A stretch of 64,000 nt of DNA from Gracilaria domingensis (GCA_022539475.1 VCMS01000054.1:186001-250000); one strand, 5' to 3'; counted from the first letter of the stretch, positions 53,470 through 64,000 are shown. Notes: generated by a model not told the origin, from the sequence alone. Numbers and translations: made by a program.

Positions 53470-55866
53470 ATGGGTATAGCGCCGAGAAATCGAAATAGTA
53501 CGCAGCGGAACAAGAGGGGACAGAAGAAGAGAAGAGCATCGGATGATATGAATCAGGCTACAAGCACCGCACTTCCTAAACGGAAGTCGTCCTCGACGAA
53601 GGAGAGAGTCAGTGGGCGTCCTTCTACAGTACTCTCTCGCCCATCTCGCAGCGGAGCGTCTTCCGGGATTGCGTCAAGAATTCGTGGATCAGCGAACGAT
53701 GTCGTGCCGTCAACTGCCGATAATGCAAATCGTGCATCTGTCTCTGCTCCTCAAGAAGATGAGGTAACTCGACCCAGCGGGTCAGGACAGGAGGGCATGA
53801 CAACTGGAACTGAAGAGGTTCGTATGACACCAAAACCTTCATGTCCCCTGCCGATATCGAAGACCGGAGCTACTGGGGCGCGGGTTACGCCGCCCAGTGG
53901 ATCTGGGCAACAAGGGACAATGACGAGAAGTCGTGAGAGCCCTAGTATATTAAGATCGTCACGTCTCTCCCTGTCTTCTAGAACTGGGGCCGCTATGAAT
54001 CGTATTATGCCTCGCAATGGGTCCGGACAAGGGAGAAAGACTATAAGAAATCGAGAGACAACTGATAGACGAGTTACTCCTCGACCTTCCCCTCTTTCCA
54101 GAACGGGGGCCGTTGCAGCTCGTACGAAGCCCAATTCATCTGATATACAATGCCATGGAGGAGGACAGACACGGGAGTTGGAGCTCGGAGCCGTGCCAAG
54201 GGTGGACACAGAACGCCTGCAGCCTCTCGTGTCTGAGGGTATGGCACATGAGGATAGTTCCGATAACGAAATAACACCGAATCCTGCGGCATTACCGGGG
54301 CCTGTCGCCGAAAAGGCTAGGGAAATACCGGAAGATATCCACACCGGTGTGAATTCAACCTCTATGAACAGACATGATCTTTTAAATGAACTGAATTGCT
54401 TGAAACAAAAAGGTTAAGACGCTACAAGAGGACTTGAGGGTTCGGGGAATTCTAGTGAAGGTCGCCCAAAAGCAGAGAACGGCTTTGAAAAAGAGGCTTG
54501 AAGAGAAGGATCTAGTCATTGAAGGGCTAAGAGGGGCACTGAAACAGGAGGGAGATAGGAGTACACGTGCTGGTGAACCTGGGCAGACAGGTCGAAAGAA
54601 GCATAAAATTGAGGTGTGCGACGAGTTTCGAGGGGTTGCTCGAGCTGTGTATCACAACATGCTGACGTGGGCAAGGAGAGAAACAAGTGAGCTATGGCTC
54701 GAAGGTGAGTCGCTCACCCGAAATTGGGGTAACCGTGCCGAGAAGGTGGAAGACGCAACTGAGAGTGGGGAAGGGCTTATTGAGCCGGAGAAAGGTGGTT
54801 CATACGTGGTTTCTAAAAACCCCGTGGAGCTCTTGGGCAGTTTTGGCATGTTCACACCGTCGGTAGAGCGGGGACCAGATGCTTTGCTGAAGAAAATGGT
54901 TGAAAGCGAGTTGAAGGAGTTGAGCTGGGAAGGTATTAGAAAAGCATCTCTTACCGACAGGTGTATACTGGAACTTTGTGCAGATATGTGCCTTAGGCAG
55001 AGAATGCGGCAGACCATGAGTGACGTCGTGGGCGTTCGGAAGGAAATATGAGGGATAAACTATTTCTGCTCCTGGGGTACGATCTGATTTGGAGAAGAAC
55101 AAAGCTGGTAGAAGAGAATGCTGACGAACTCACAATGCAGTTGAAGGAAGCGCAGGGGAACATACTGCGTCTTGACGAAAATGGTGTACCGAACACTTCA
55201 TGGTGGAGAAAAGCCCCATTTGTTCGTCTAAAGTACTCCAATGCGGACAATGTCGAGGATATGCCAACGGAAGATCAAGACTTGTTCTTCCGAAACCGTG
55301 TCGGGGTACAAGTACTGAAGGAGTTTATTGGGTATGATGTGGAAGACAAGGATACGGGCACCTTTTTAGATGGCACAATACTGTTGCTCGCACGTTTGGA
55401 CGCTTGGGTGTTGACGGTTGTGAGCTTTCTAAGTACGGATATGTCAAGGGGTGGCCAGAGATAGAAACTGTTTACAAAGAGGTTTGCCCAACTGCTACCT
55501 CTGTGTTTAAAGAATGTTCTGGGGGATGTTAGGCAACGTGGCTTGAGGACCAATTCCAGCGAGTTTCATAATTTTGGAACGACAACGGAAGATTGGACTA
55601 AGGTTCTTGGTAATGACATGAGAGAGGCTACATTTGGATATCGAATGCCGTCGAACGGAAGACTTTACCTCACTGTGAAAGAACAATTTTTTATTGACAG
55701 TGTGAGCCGAAGATTGGGTTCTATTAGCGATTGTTTCGTTGGTGAATGCGAGGAAGGGAATATGGAGTTCAAGGAAATGGACATGAACGATTTCGGAAGT
55801 AGCACAGGATCACAAGAAAAGGCACCACAAGGTGAACATGTAAAGGATGGGGCCTTTAATGTTTAA
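53470..55866 (+). pseudogene. Long Ser/Arg-rich and coiled-coil element ORF, broken in three places
   Basis: Starts MGIAPRNRNSTQRNKRGQKK and runs about 300 residues of Ser/Thr/Arg/Pro-rich sequence with loosely repeated GSGQ...RTGA blocks. A -1/+2 shift at about 54409-54417 links it to a coiled coil (KKRLEEKDLVIEGLRGALKQ) and a globular region. A second frame change occurs at the ATGA overlap near 55048, and a TAG at 55462-55464 is followed by about 130 more codons in the same frame, ending at 55866. Read across these breaks it would be one protein of nearly 800 residues. I recognise no family; proximity suggests an element-encoded structural or DNA-binding protein. It is convergent with the transposase, 269 bp away. 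Confidence 0.5.
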
Positions 55867-56135
55867 GGCTGTACAAGATCAACGTGCTCATTTCGTCCTT
55901 CATCTGAATCATGATAAAATCGATTGATGTAGAATCGGTGTTGAAACCATTGAAGTGGAGGACAAAAAGATGGAGCAGGGTAGTTTGATCGAACAACATG
56001 GACAGTTCCCTGTAGTGCAGAAGCCGGAACCATCCCGTACCAAGGAGTTAACTCTACGATAGTCTCCGCTTTGGAATGACGAGGGAACGGAAGAGTGTGG
56101 TTCTTTTCATCGTTTGTAGCCCACCGTAAAGATAT

Positions 56136-59100
56136 TCATTTCAATATGTGGTCGATGTTTGTTGCGGGGGGTAAAACCTCGAAATACCGGACGAATGCCA
56201 CCTCTGGTGCGGTAAGTGCAGAATCAAGGAGAGATATTCGAATCAGAGCGACTACCTGGGCAACCCAAGTCTCTGAATCTTCTCCGCTTACCAATACAGT
56301 GGAAACCTTTGGCTTTCTACTGGTACCAAATGCTAGAGAAGCGAAGACTCGTTGGATTATGGGGTATTTGGGTCGTCCCAGCTTAAGTGCCTTAGAAGAC
56401 GAATCGAAGTGTTCAAGAGTCGGAACGAAACCGCCTTTCACGAGGGCCGAATTCACCAGAGTTATCCTTGTCTTTTCTGAGAAGTATGTAATGGAGTGCC
56501 CATCCAGTGTTTCTTTCACGAGATTGAGGAAAGGAGGAAGGGCCTGTTCACCAATTTGGTCAAGAATTGACCTTGTGTCCGTACTTGAGAACATCTCTCT
56601 AACAGCAGTCCATGTTTTTGAACTGGGCATACTTGAAACACAATGTTGAAGAGCTCGTAAAGTGAAAGAACGCCCTCTCATTGCAAATCGAGGAAGCTGT
56701 GTGGAAGTTCGTGGTAAACCTGGATTACGCTGGTAAGGAGTAGTGCCATTCCATTGCTTTCTAACATGTCCGTGCTCAATGGAGCGAATAGTCTCCTCCA
56801 CAGCCGTTGCTGTTCTTCTGGACGTCTTTTTGTAGTTTCTCTTAAATAGCAGGTGTGCATGTTCGTATATGCCTGCGTCGTAGTACTTGATACTTCCCAG
56901 ACGGCGAATATCGTCCACGAGATGATGGAGAAGATGGAACTTCCGAATTCCCAGTCTGGAGGGATGAAAATCCGCCAGAGTCTTTGTTGCCGAACGCTTG
57001 AAGGCTTCAATCTCCGAACTAAGACACAGGAGAGAGCTTTCAGTCCAATATGGTTCACGATTGTATCTGAATAAGGTCGAAAGCAAGTCCGAGTACTGAG
57101 AGAGAACGGTTGTGAATGGGGCAACGTCCTGTTTTCCACAGCATACGTAAAAGAATGCTTCTATGAAGGGGAAGACCATGTCAAGTGCTTTGTAGTTTTT
57201 GGCCTCTAGCATTCCACGGAGACCGTCTTTCGTGAAGATACCATTCAAAGATTTGCCTTTCTCCTGCGTGGAGAAATCGATATGTAAACCTTTGGCAGAA
57301 GAATCGCGTTCTATGGCAGCTAGAATTGCGTTTGCATGGTTGAGAAGTTGGGTGCGTGTCGTTCGAAATGAACGCGATGCGGATGTTCCTATTGTGGTGC
57401 ACAGGGTGTCTGACTGCAGTCTTTCGATTGGGGCCGTTTCTATCAGCTTCGAGATGCCGAGATGCAAGTTGTGAAATGGTTCGAATGAGAACAGACTGTA
57501 TGGAGACAATCCCGGGATCATTCCAAGGCTTACGGAAGTTTCGAGGAACGAAGGAATGAGAGATATGGAATTTGAACGCATCAGAGTATCCGCTTGAGAT
57601 CTCCTCTCCCTCGCACGACGTGGACGTCTTTCCGCCTCGTCTTTTTGTGCATGTTTCAAGATAGCTGTGTATGTCTTTCGGATGCTTTTCGTGTGCTTTT
57701 GAGAACGTTCGTTGAATGAGGTTGGAATAGGACTGCATAAAGATGAGCGAGGGGCTTTGCATCTATGACACGGGCTTTCCGTTTTGGTCCCATGAAGAAT
57801 GGACAGAATGTCCTTAGCCTCAGGAATATCCGCACAATAACTTGCAAGCAGAGGATGGCACACTAGACTTAGTTTGTCTTCGCCGATGAACTGAAAACCT
57901 TTCTGCGTGAGATTTAGAATGGGCTCCAGGACTTGACGAAGAGATTCTTGAAGGATTTGCATCCTGGACTCGCGTAGAGACTTGCTAGAAACGAATGGCA
58001 TTGCGTCTGCTTCAGATGCGGAAACCTCGATCAGTGTAGTAGGGAAGTATGCCACTACTGTGAGGTCATCACGGATACACTTACGGCGAAGCTGGTCGGA
58101 GAAGTTGAGAAATATGAGGTGAAGAGGATAGGCGGTAACCGATGTTTGCTTTAGAGTTGTTGAAGACTTATCGGTGTATACCTGCAGAAGACCTACGAAA
58201 GATTCACTGTAACTTGTTTCTTGGGAGTACCACACTATTCTACTATCCAAAGAGCCCATGACCATTTCCTTAAGTTTTGAGGTGGCCTCTCTTGCGAGAG
58301 AGCCGGACATGGGGTGAGATATTTTCGTGGAATGGGTCTGAGGTATAGAGTGGAAGAATGTGTTTTCGTTGTTAGCCAACTGGAGCTGTTTCACAAGTGT
58401 CTGAACGGGGTCTCTCGTGTAGAGGGTGGCGCTGAACTTACATCCTTCTGGCAAGACAGTTCTTCAATTGAAAACGTCCTTTGAGGCGTATCGTTCGAAA
58501 ATGGCGTTCTTCAGTTCTGTACAGCGCTTGGAACTTGTTATGGTCTTGTTGAATCGCTTTTGCGAGAATCGCGGGTCCCGAAGTAGCCCAATTAGCTCGT
58601 CTGCCTCACGATGACTAAGGTTGGAAGCTACTGAAGCCAGAAAAACCGTGAGATAATCCATATGCAAATCACCGAGGGCCTCTTCAGAAGGCACTGGGCG
58701 GGAATTGCTTCCGTGTTCTCGCTCTAATGACGCGGGACCCGGGGAAGGAGAAACACAATGCGAAGTGTCCGGAATGGGAGGGGCGCACAGAGTGGGGTCA
58801 ACGATGTCCTCGGACACCGGAGGCTCGGGAAGGCGACAAGGGGCAGTGACCGTTTCGGAAGATGCGGCCGCCGGCGCGGAAAGCTTGAGACGCTTGCTTC
58901 TCCGAATGGGCCGCCTATTGTCGTCTTCCAGCGCTGCTTTTAGACGAAACGGGCAATGGTTGACATGCTGTTGAAGAGATAAGACTCCTCGGCGAGTAAC
59001 GAAACGGCACCTACGCTTCTTATGTGTACAGTAGTAGACCATGGGAAGAAGAAATGAACGAGAAACGACGACAAAGACTGCAAGGGAAGGTCGTCCGAAG

Positions 59101-59138
59101 GGAGAAGGAGGTCGAGTGACAGTCAAGATCGACGTCAT
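56136..59138 (-). pseudogene. Plavaka-like DNA transposase interrupted by one stop codon
   Basis: About 1000 codons from the ATG at 59138 in a single frame, broken only by a TGA at 58464-58466. The N-terminal part has a zinc-finger-like CTHKKRRCRF...LSLQQHVNHC. The main part follows the Plavaka pattern (CACTA-related CMC group). It has LLQVYTDKSSTT (first acidic residue), AYPLHLIFLNFSDQLRRK, LTVVAYFPT, ILEPILNL, SYCADIPEAKD (second), a CHRCKAP pair, FEPFHNLHLGIS, and YDAGIYEHAHLLFKRNYKKT (third acidic residue with His). All three candidate catalytic acids are present. No splice sites flank the TGA, so it reads as a nonsense mutation. Assignment rests on remembered family patterns. Confidence 0.7.
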
Positions 59139-59740
59139 GCTGAGAACGGAGAATACATTTTGAGTTTAAATCACGTGCTTTCGTTCAAAAAGGAACGTAA
59201 GTACACGTCGACCTCAACACAAGGGTCTACTTCTCATATTATCTACCACTGGTTATAAACCTGTGGTTTTCCAACGTTGTACGCTGTACACCAGTCCAAT
59301 CTCGCACAGAAAAATAAATCTCTTCCCTCCGCCGCCGCCGCCGCGCCTCCGACGTCCGACCTTCCGTTACCGTCGTGATCCGTGCCATCCACATCCTCGC
59401 GTTATACTCCGCTCCGTCCTTCTTTTCTCCTCCCTCTACTTCATGGAGGCTCCTCAAAGTAGAGGGCGGAAAAAAGTAGGACGGAGTCATCCGTATCTCA
59501 CGGATGTATTCCGTGCAGTCTATTCGTACGTTCTTCCATATCCTTCCACGTATCCCTGCTCTAAACTAACCAATCCTCACTGCGTTTCTTCGCGCTCTGC
59601 GACATATAAACGGCGGGAAATAAGCTAATCACCTTCAACTTCTTCTATTTGTTCAAGATATAGAACGAGTTGAAGGGTGAAAACGGGAACCCGGTAACCC
59701 AAAGCGACGACTGTAAGTACGCGAACAATGGTTCATTTCG
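59139..59740. other. 5' flank of the transposase, no gene seen
   Basis: Contains a long imperfect inverted repeat at about 59405-59500 (CCCTCTACTT and AAAGTAGAGGG arms within longer matching ends) and short ORFs without support. Could include the right end of the transposon. Confidence 0.4.
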
Positions 59741-59823
59741 TTGCGCCATAGGCTCTAGCTTCGCCTCTTGCGCTACTTTTCAAAAGTAGCGCAAGACGCG
59801 AGAAGCTAGAGCCTATTGCGCAA
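59741..59823. repeat. Long near-perfect palindrome (about 40-bp arms, 1-nt spacer)
   Basis: The left arm 59741-59780 (TTGCGCCATAGGCTCTAGCT and onward) pairs with 59782-59823 with two single-base differences and a 2-base indel. The centre reads ACTTTT-C-AAAAGT. A transcript would form a strong hairpin. Confidence 0.9.
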
Positions 59824-59845
59824 CAAACCAAGTTGGTTTCTTGGC

Positions 59846-60570
59846 GATCTTGGATCTCTGAGTGTTCAGGATAGACGATTCTTGTTTGGTTGGGACATAG
59901 GCTGCTCTCTCGTTTATCGCATGTTCGGGTATTTTTGCTGCATGGGCATTCTCAGTGTCGTTGCTTGTGAGTTCTCGCTTCGAGAACTTTCGCAGTTTAT
60001 GATGAATGGATTGCTGGTAATCTAACCGATCCCTTTCCTTCTTCTTCTTCCTTTTGCGAGTTACTAGGTCCCTCGAATTTTCTAGCGCAACATTTCTGTT
60101 TTGCTTTATCAATTGTACGTTCCATCGCATTTCAAATGTATCCAACGGAGCATTGACTAACTTCTGGATACTTTCTGTTTGCGTATACAGGTAAACGACC
60201 AATTTCATTTCGTCTCTCAAGATCGTTGTCTGACTGTTCGGGATAGGCGATTCTGGTACTTGGTTGGGACATAGGCTGCTCTTTCATTTATCGCATCTTG
60301 CCGTATGTTTGCTGCATGGGCATCCTTGGTGTCCTTGCTTGTGAGTTCTCGCTTCGACACTTTTCGCGCTTTACGATGATGGTGGGCTGGTTCTCTAACC
60401 GATCCCTTTCTTGCTTCTTCTTCCTTTTGCGAGTTACTAGGTCCCTCGAATTTTCTAGCGCAACGTTTCTGTTTTGTTTTATCAATGGTACGTTCCATCG
60501 CATTTCAAATGTATCCAACGGATCATTGACTAACTTATGGATACTTTCTGCTTGCGTATACAGGTAAATG
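59846..60570. repeat. Direct tandem duplication, about 373-bp period
   Basis: Copies at about 59846-60200 and 60221-60570 align through TGGTTGGGACATAGGCTGCT (59887 and 60261), GTTACTAGGTCCCTCGAATT and GCGTATACAGGTAAA (60181 and 60554). Minus-strand reading frames exist in both copies but are not kept in the same register, so coding is not supported. Confidence 0.85.
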
Positions 60571-60609
60571 ACTTTTGATGCGGACGTAGCTCACGAGTTG
60601 CAGGTGCAG

Positions 60610-60695
60610 GTTCCTCAAGTAGGGAACCATGCATCTGGGCATGGTTCCCTACATGAGGAACGGAGAGGATGAGGCCCATCGCGCCTCATCCTCTC
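60610..60695. repeat. Two consecutive strong hairpins
   Basis: First hairpin: 60610-60632 pairs with 60639-60661 with 22 of 23 bases matching and a 6-nt loop. Second: GAGAGGATGAGGC at 60663-60675 pairs exactly with 60683-60695. A weaker GCAGGTG...CACCTGC pairing follows at about 60733-60778. Confidence 0.85.
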
Positions 60696-61427
60696 GGAGT
60701 GCGTATTTGTTCTACCGATACCGCACTTTGGTGCAGGTGCCTTCTGCGGCATCTGGCGCAGATTGCGCCTACACCTGCTTCATCATGGGGAAATGGTACA
60801 TGTAATATAGCGAAGTAGTGGTTAGCAAAAGCGGTCGATAGAAGAATAGATACGAATAAAACGGTATGATTTCATAATGGAAATCATCTGTACTAGCAAC
60901 AGTATTCCATGCGTTGCAGGGTATCATTCCGCAGAAGGTATCGTGTAATGTGCACCTTAATGGAAACTGAACCTAGACTTCGCGAAATACCGTTCAGGTA
61001 GCCCTCGACTAAAGAACTATCACGAGTGGAAAACCCACCAGAATTTACTGCACAGCAATTCTGAACGACCCAAGCAATTATCTTCAAATTTTGAAATAAT
61101 TGATCTCGATATTTTTTCAAAACATTTACTGGACGACCCTTGCCACTTTCTGGACGACCCTCGCCAAAAACTAGCATCTGCAAGAGACTGACGTAGCAGT
61201 CTAGGCTAAGCTCGTTGTCGCCTTCCAACCCGGACAGGAATCTAGTCGCAATAGTAAAGCATACTGCAAGAGCAAGTAGACCTGTGTCGTTGCTCGCGTT
61301 TTCCTCCGCTCAGAGTACTCGTGGACAGACAAGATAGCCAGCGCTCCCTGTCCGAACAGAACAACAACTCAGTGTTGTTTGTCGACATTCGCGAATTAAA
61401 GCAAACAACCAAACAACTTTTTTGATC
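60696..61427. other. Upstream region of the Copia-type element
   Basis: No gene. Expected to contain the left terminal repeat and leader of the retroelement, but its 3' partner lies outside the window, so the repeat cannot be delimited. Confidence 0.45.
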
Positions 61428-62921
61428 ATGTCGAACGCGTCCGCAAAACCGTTTGGCATGATTCGTCTTCTGAATGACTTACAACGTGGACTGGAAAACA
61501 TATTCGAGGGCTACATGTCCACTACGCCTGTATTGACCGGAGAAGATCTACTGGCCGCTATCCGTGAAGATCTTGGTGCTATGCAATTTGTAAACCCAAG
61601 TATTCTGAGCAACTACGACATTTACAAACGCGTTCGCACCTTTTTGGAAACGAGAGAAGTATTTATAGCACGAAACGCAGAAACAAGAACTCTAATTGGT
61701 AAGCGAGTTATTGCTGCCATTTGGAACGATGATGAACATGCAGATGTGAGCAAGCGTGCAATGGACCACTTGGATGTGATTCGTAATGGTGACGTTGTAC
61801 TGTATTCGCCATCGAACCAAGGCTCTCCAGCACAACTCCCCTTCCGACTTCAGGATCCATCCACCCCTGCTCCTGCAGGTGAATCATCTGCGCAGGTTGC
61901 AATTGATCTTTCGGAAGATCAGTACGAGAACAAACGTTGCTCTTCTTTCTCCACTCGCTACCGCGCTCATCGCGACAAATTCACTGGTGATCGAGAGGAA
62001 GATTGGGGTGATCACATCGCTTGCTTCATGGACTACTGTAACGATCAGAGGGTGAAAGGCGGTGATCGTTCCCAATTTCTACACTACTCGTTGGGTGGAG
62101 ATGCTCTTCACTTCTATCGAGAGGAGATTCGTGACGAACAGATGTCTTGGGGATCTATTGTTGGTGCCTTCAGTGAGCGGTACTCTTCACCAACCTCACG
62201 AGAAACTATGTCTTCCAAGTTGGACTCTCTTCATCTTTCACAGTTCATGAAAGATGATCGGCTACCGCGAGAAGCCTTGGATGCCTTGATCAAAGAGATT
62301 GACCGTTTCACTCCGATGGCGCACGTCAAAGACCAGACAGATCGCCATAAACGCAAGGTACTCGCAAATGCAGTACAGGGAATACCTTGGGCTGGACACA
62401 TTCTGTCTCAGACCAACTCGAAGCTCTTTCCGTACAGGGCTCTCATGTCAGAGCTTTTCAGCGCAGAGCTGAACAATCGTCAATTTGCAGAAGGTCAGAA
62501 ACGTATGGAAACCCCTGACAACTCGTCTTCCGCCAACGACGTGCAGTACAGACAAAAGATGTCTACTATGAACTACTCTCAGGACGATCCAGAAGCACAT
62601 GCTGAGCACGCCGTCAACTTCTCTGGACAACGTCATTTCGGACGAACTCCATCGAGTACATCCACATTCAAGCCCGCTGCCTCCTTCGCTCGACACTGTC
62701 ATGGCCCCAGCCGAAGGAAGCCCAGAATAGAGCTACCTTCCAATCTCGCCGCATGCTGGAATTGTGAGAAGCAAGGGTGCCGACTTTTCATATGCACTGA
62801 ACCCCGCAATGAGTACAAGATAAGGAGAAACAGAGACAAGGCCAGAAGCTGGTTAAAGCGAAACAGGACGGAAGATATCAACCTGATTGACGATCCTGAA
62901 GGTGCTTTTGTAATGAATTAA
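61428..62921 (+). CDS. Retrotransposon gag, Copia-type element
   Basis: 497 aa from the ATG at 61428, uninterrupted. The central region (SSFSTRYRAHRDKFTGDREE through SQFLHYSLGGDALHFYREEI) has the capsid-like pattern of retrotransposon gag. Near the C-terminus a zinc knuckle CWNCEKQGCRLFIC precedes a basic KIRRNRDKARSWLKRN tail. Standard knuckles are CCHC; here Cys stands where His is expected after Gly. Gag forms virus-like particles around element RNA. The frame after the TAA (62919-62921) still reads like element sequence but with further stops. Confidence 0.75.
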   Translation: MSNASAKPFGMIRLLNDLQRGLENIFEGYMSTTPVLTGEDLLAAIREDLGAMQFVNPSILSNYDIYKRVRTFLETREVFIARNAETRTLIGKRVIAAIWNDDEHADVSKRAMDHLDVIRNGDVVLYSPSNQGSPAQLPFRLQDPSTPAPAGESSAQVAIDLSEDQYENKRCSSFSTRYRAHRDKFTGDREEDWGDHIACFMDYCNDQRVKGGDRSQFLHYSLGGDALHFYREEIRDEQMSWGSIVGAFSERYSSPTSRETMSSKLDSLHLSQFMKDDRLPREALDALIKEIDRFTPMAHVKDQTDRHKRKVLANAVQGIPWAGHILSQTNSKLFPYRALMSELFSAELNNRQFAEGQKRMETPDNSSSANDVQYRQKMSTMNYSQDDPEAHAEHAVNFSGQRHFGRTPSSTSTFKPAASFARHCHGPSRRKPRIELPSNLAACWNCEKQGCRLFICTEPRNEYKIRRNRDKARSWLKRNRTEDINLIDDPEGAFVMN

Positions 62922-63220
62922 CTCGCCGAAACTATTCTGGTTGAGCCTGACACAGCGCCATCTACTGACTATCATAATGAAACCCCAGAGTCGGAAAGCC
63001 TCTTGGCCAAGATCCAGACGTCTCTCATCAGCAATGCGGACTTGGCATGATCTGCCGCACCGGCTCCGTCTGGTAATGTCGATTATTCTACGGATGGGGG
63101 TTTTTAATTGGGGATCGCAATGGCCGCCCTTTCCCCACTCAAAGGCCCACAAAACCACCCGACGCTCATCGCGCACAGTTCTCATCGAACTACTCAACCT
63201 CTTACGCGCCAAAATGGGCG

Positions 63221-64000
63221 TTGCGCAAACGCAGAAGCTCGCACGCAACCCCACAATCTCCCTTTGCGCGACGTATTGTGAAAGAGGCACTGAGCTTTAG
63301 TGCTAAAAGTCCCAAAGGAAAACAGTACTCCTCAAGCGTTTTTGAAGGAGCATACGTCGATCCAGGTGCGCAAAAATCAGTTTGCGGCTTGGCACAAGCA
63401 CGAGCTTATTGCATGTCAGCGGGATTGAATCTGAAAATATCTCCTTCTCCTTATGCTTTCAAGTTTGGGGACGGATACAGAAACAGCCTTGGAAACATGC
63501 CTGCCCGCATACCCACCCCGGACGGCACCTTCATCTCAATCAACATTGACGTTGTGTCCGCGGACATTCCCTTTCTGATTGGACTAGAGGTTTTGGATCG
63601 TTTTGGACTTTATCCAAACAACGTTACAAACCAGCTCGTTCATCATCGTGCAGGATGGTCGCTACCACTGAAACGCAAGCACGGGCACCTCTTCTTGGAA
63701 TGGAGCCTACCGTCAATCCTCTACACCCGCTCCGAACTCCAGAAGCTACACCAACACATTTTCCATCCTAGCGACGAAAAGCTCTTCAACCTCTTAAAAC
63801 GCTCAGAGCCCGATGATCTTTCGCCGGATACCAAACGTCTTTTGCATGACATTTCAAACAAGTGTGCTTAATGCCAGCGGTTCTCCTCCCGACCCTTTCG
63901 CTTCCGAGTTTCTATTCCCGAGGAAAACATTCAGTTCAATCAGGAGATCGCCTTAGACCTGATGTTTCTGAAGTATGGTAAGAAGAAACGAATACCTGTC
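63221..64000 (+). pseudogene. Protease and integrase start of the Copia-type element, right-truncated by the window
   Basis: In a different frame from gag. An aspartic protease-like region (GAYVDPGAQKSVCGLAQARA, active-site DxG as DPG, and later IPFLIGLEVLDRFGLYP) is followed directly by an integrase zinc-binding segment (LHQHIFHPSDEKL, then a CxxC) and the first catalytic Asp region (IALDLMFLKYG) at the edge. Protease followed by integrase without an intervening reverse transcriptase is the Ty1/Copia order. A TAA at 63869-63871 falls inside the CxxC of the zinc site, so this copy is broken. Between gag and this region (62922-63220) the frame has stops. Confidence 0.7.

Larger units (their letters stand above)
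51755..59640. mobile_element. Candidate decayed Plavaka-like transposon with chromatin-modifier cargo
   Basis: Groups the methyltransferase-SET gene, the long Ser-rich ORF and the transposase, which are compactly and convergently arranged with no host gene between. All three are broken, consistent with an old copy. Terminal inverted repeats and a target duplication were looked for by eye and not found, so the outer limits are guesses and nesting of separate elements remains possible. Confidence 0.4.
61428..64000 (+). mobile_element. Decayed Ty1/Copia-type LTR retrotransposon, 3' part outside the window
   Basis: Gag, protease and integrase parts lie in order on the plus strand. Reverse transcriptase, RNase H and the right terminal repeat would be beyond the edge. 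Stop codons between gag and protease and within the integrase zinc site indicate an inactive copy. Confidence 0.7.

Noticed and set aside
49434..59640. Terminal inverted repeats for a composite element inserted in the gag
   Set aside because: No matching ends or resumed gag sequence were found by eye on the right side, so a single insertion spanning this interval is not claimed.
59813..60498. Basic minus-strand ORFs in the tandem duplication
   Set aside because: The frame is not conserved between the two copies, so coding selection is not supported.

Overview
The window looks like a nuclear contig from a red alga or another alga carrying a red-type photosystem. It encodes PsbU, the 12-kDa extrinsic photosystem II protein that green plants lack, tail-to-tail with PsbO. 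Both have plastid/thylakoid-lumen targeting peptides. The genes are intron-poor. Only PsbO, a Sec23-like protein, a Tctex1 light chain and a BRE1-like protein show introns; these are short (82-145 nt), GT-AG, and most begin GTAAGT. Housekeeping families are eukaryotic throughout.

Layout. 1-10.4 kb: the 3' part of a UhpC/GlpT-type transporter with an unusual zinc-finger-like tail, a 476-bp non-autonomous hAT element in a repeat, an unrecognised protein with an ARMET/SAP-like motif, and an F-box-like protein. 10.4-20.4 kb: a very GC-rich, gene-dense island with an MFSD8-like transporter, tRNA-Val(AAC), PsbU, PsbO, a P450, an ABHD17-type hydrolase and a UBXN7-type protein with an apparent frameshift. 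Most of these genes have a long C homopolymer just upstream of the start codon. 20.4-41.5 kb: moderate-GC housekeeping genes: Rxt3, mL50-like, LTV1, MAK11/PAK1IP1, serine dehydratase, an Asp/Asn hydroxylase, a large disordered protein, Sec23-like, Tctex1 and BRE1. Several are divergent pairs with short shared promoters, and one convergent pair has stop codons only 18 bp apart.

41.5-64 kb: a mobile-element domain. It opens with a gene-free AT-rich block, then degenerate satellite-like sequence and a broken retrotransposon gag. Next is a cluster of decayed transposon-type genes: a G-rich coiled-coil ORF, a stray ribulose-phosphate 3-epimerase fragment, a DNA-methyltransferase-like/SET-domain fusion, a long Ser-rich/coiled-coil ORF, and a Plavaka-like transposase broken by one stop codon. 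Then come palindromes, a 373-bp tandem duplication and a decayed Copia-type gag-protease-integrase that runs off the right edge.

The most interesting system is the methyltransferase-SET fusion beside a Plavaka-like transposase, which suggests a large DNA transposon carrying chromatin-modifying genes. Also notable are the poly-C tracts before start codons in the GC-rich island, the hAT insertion with a paralogous empty site in the same window, and the PsbU/PsbO gene pair.
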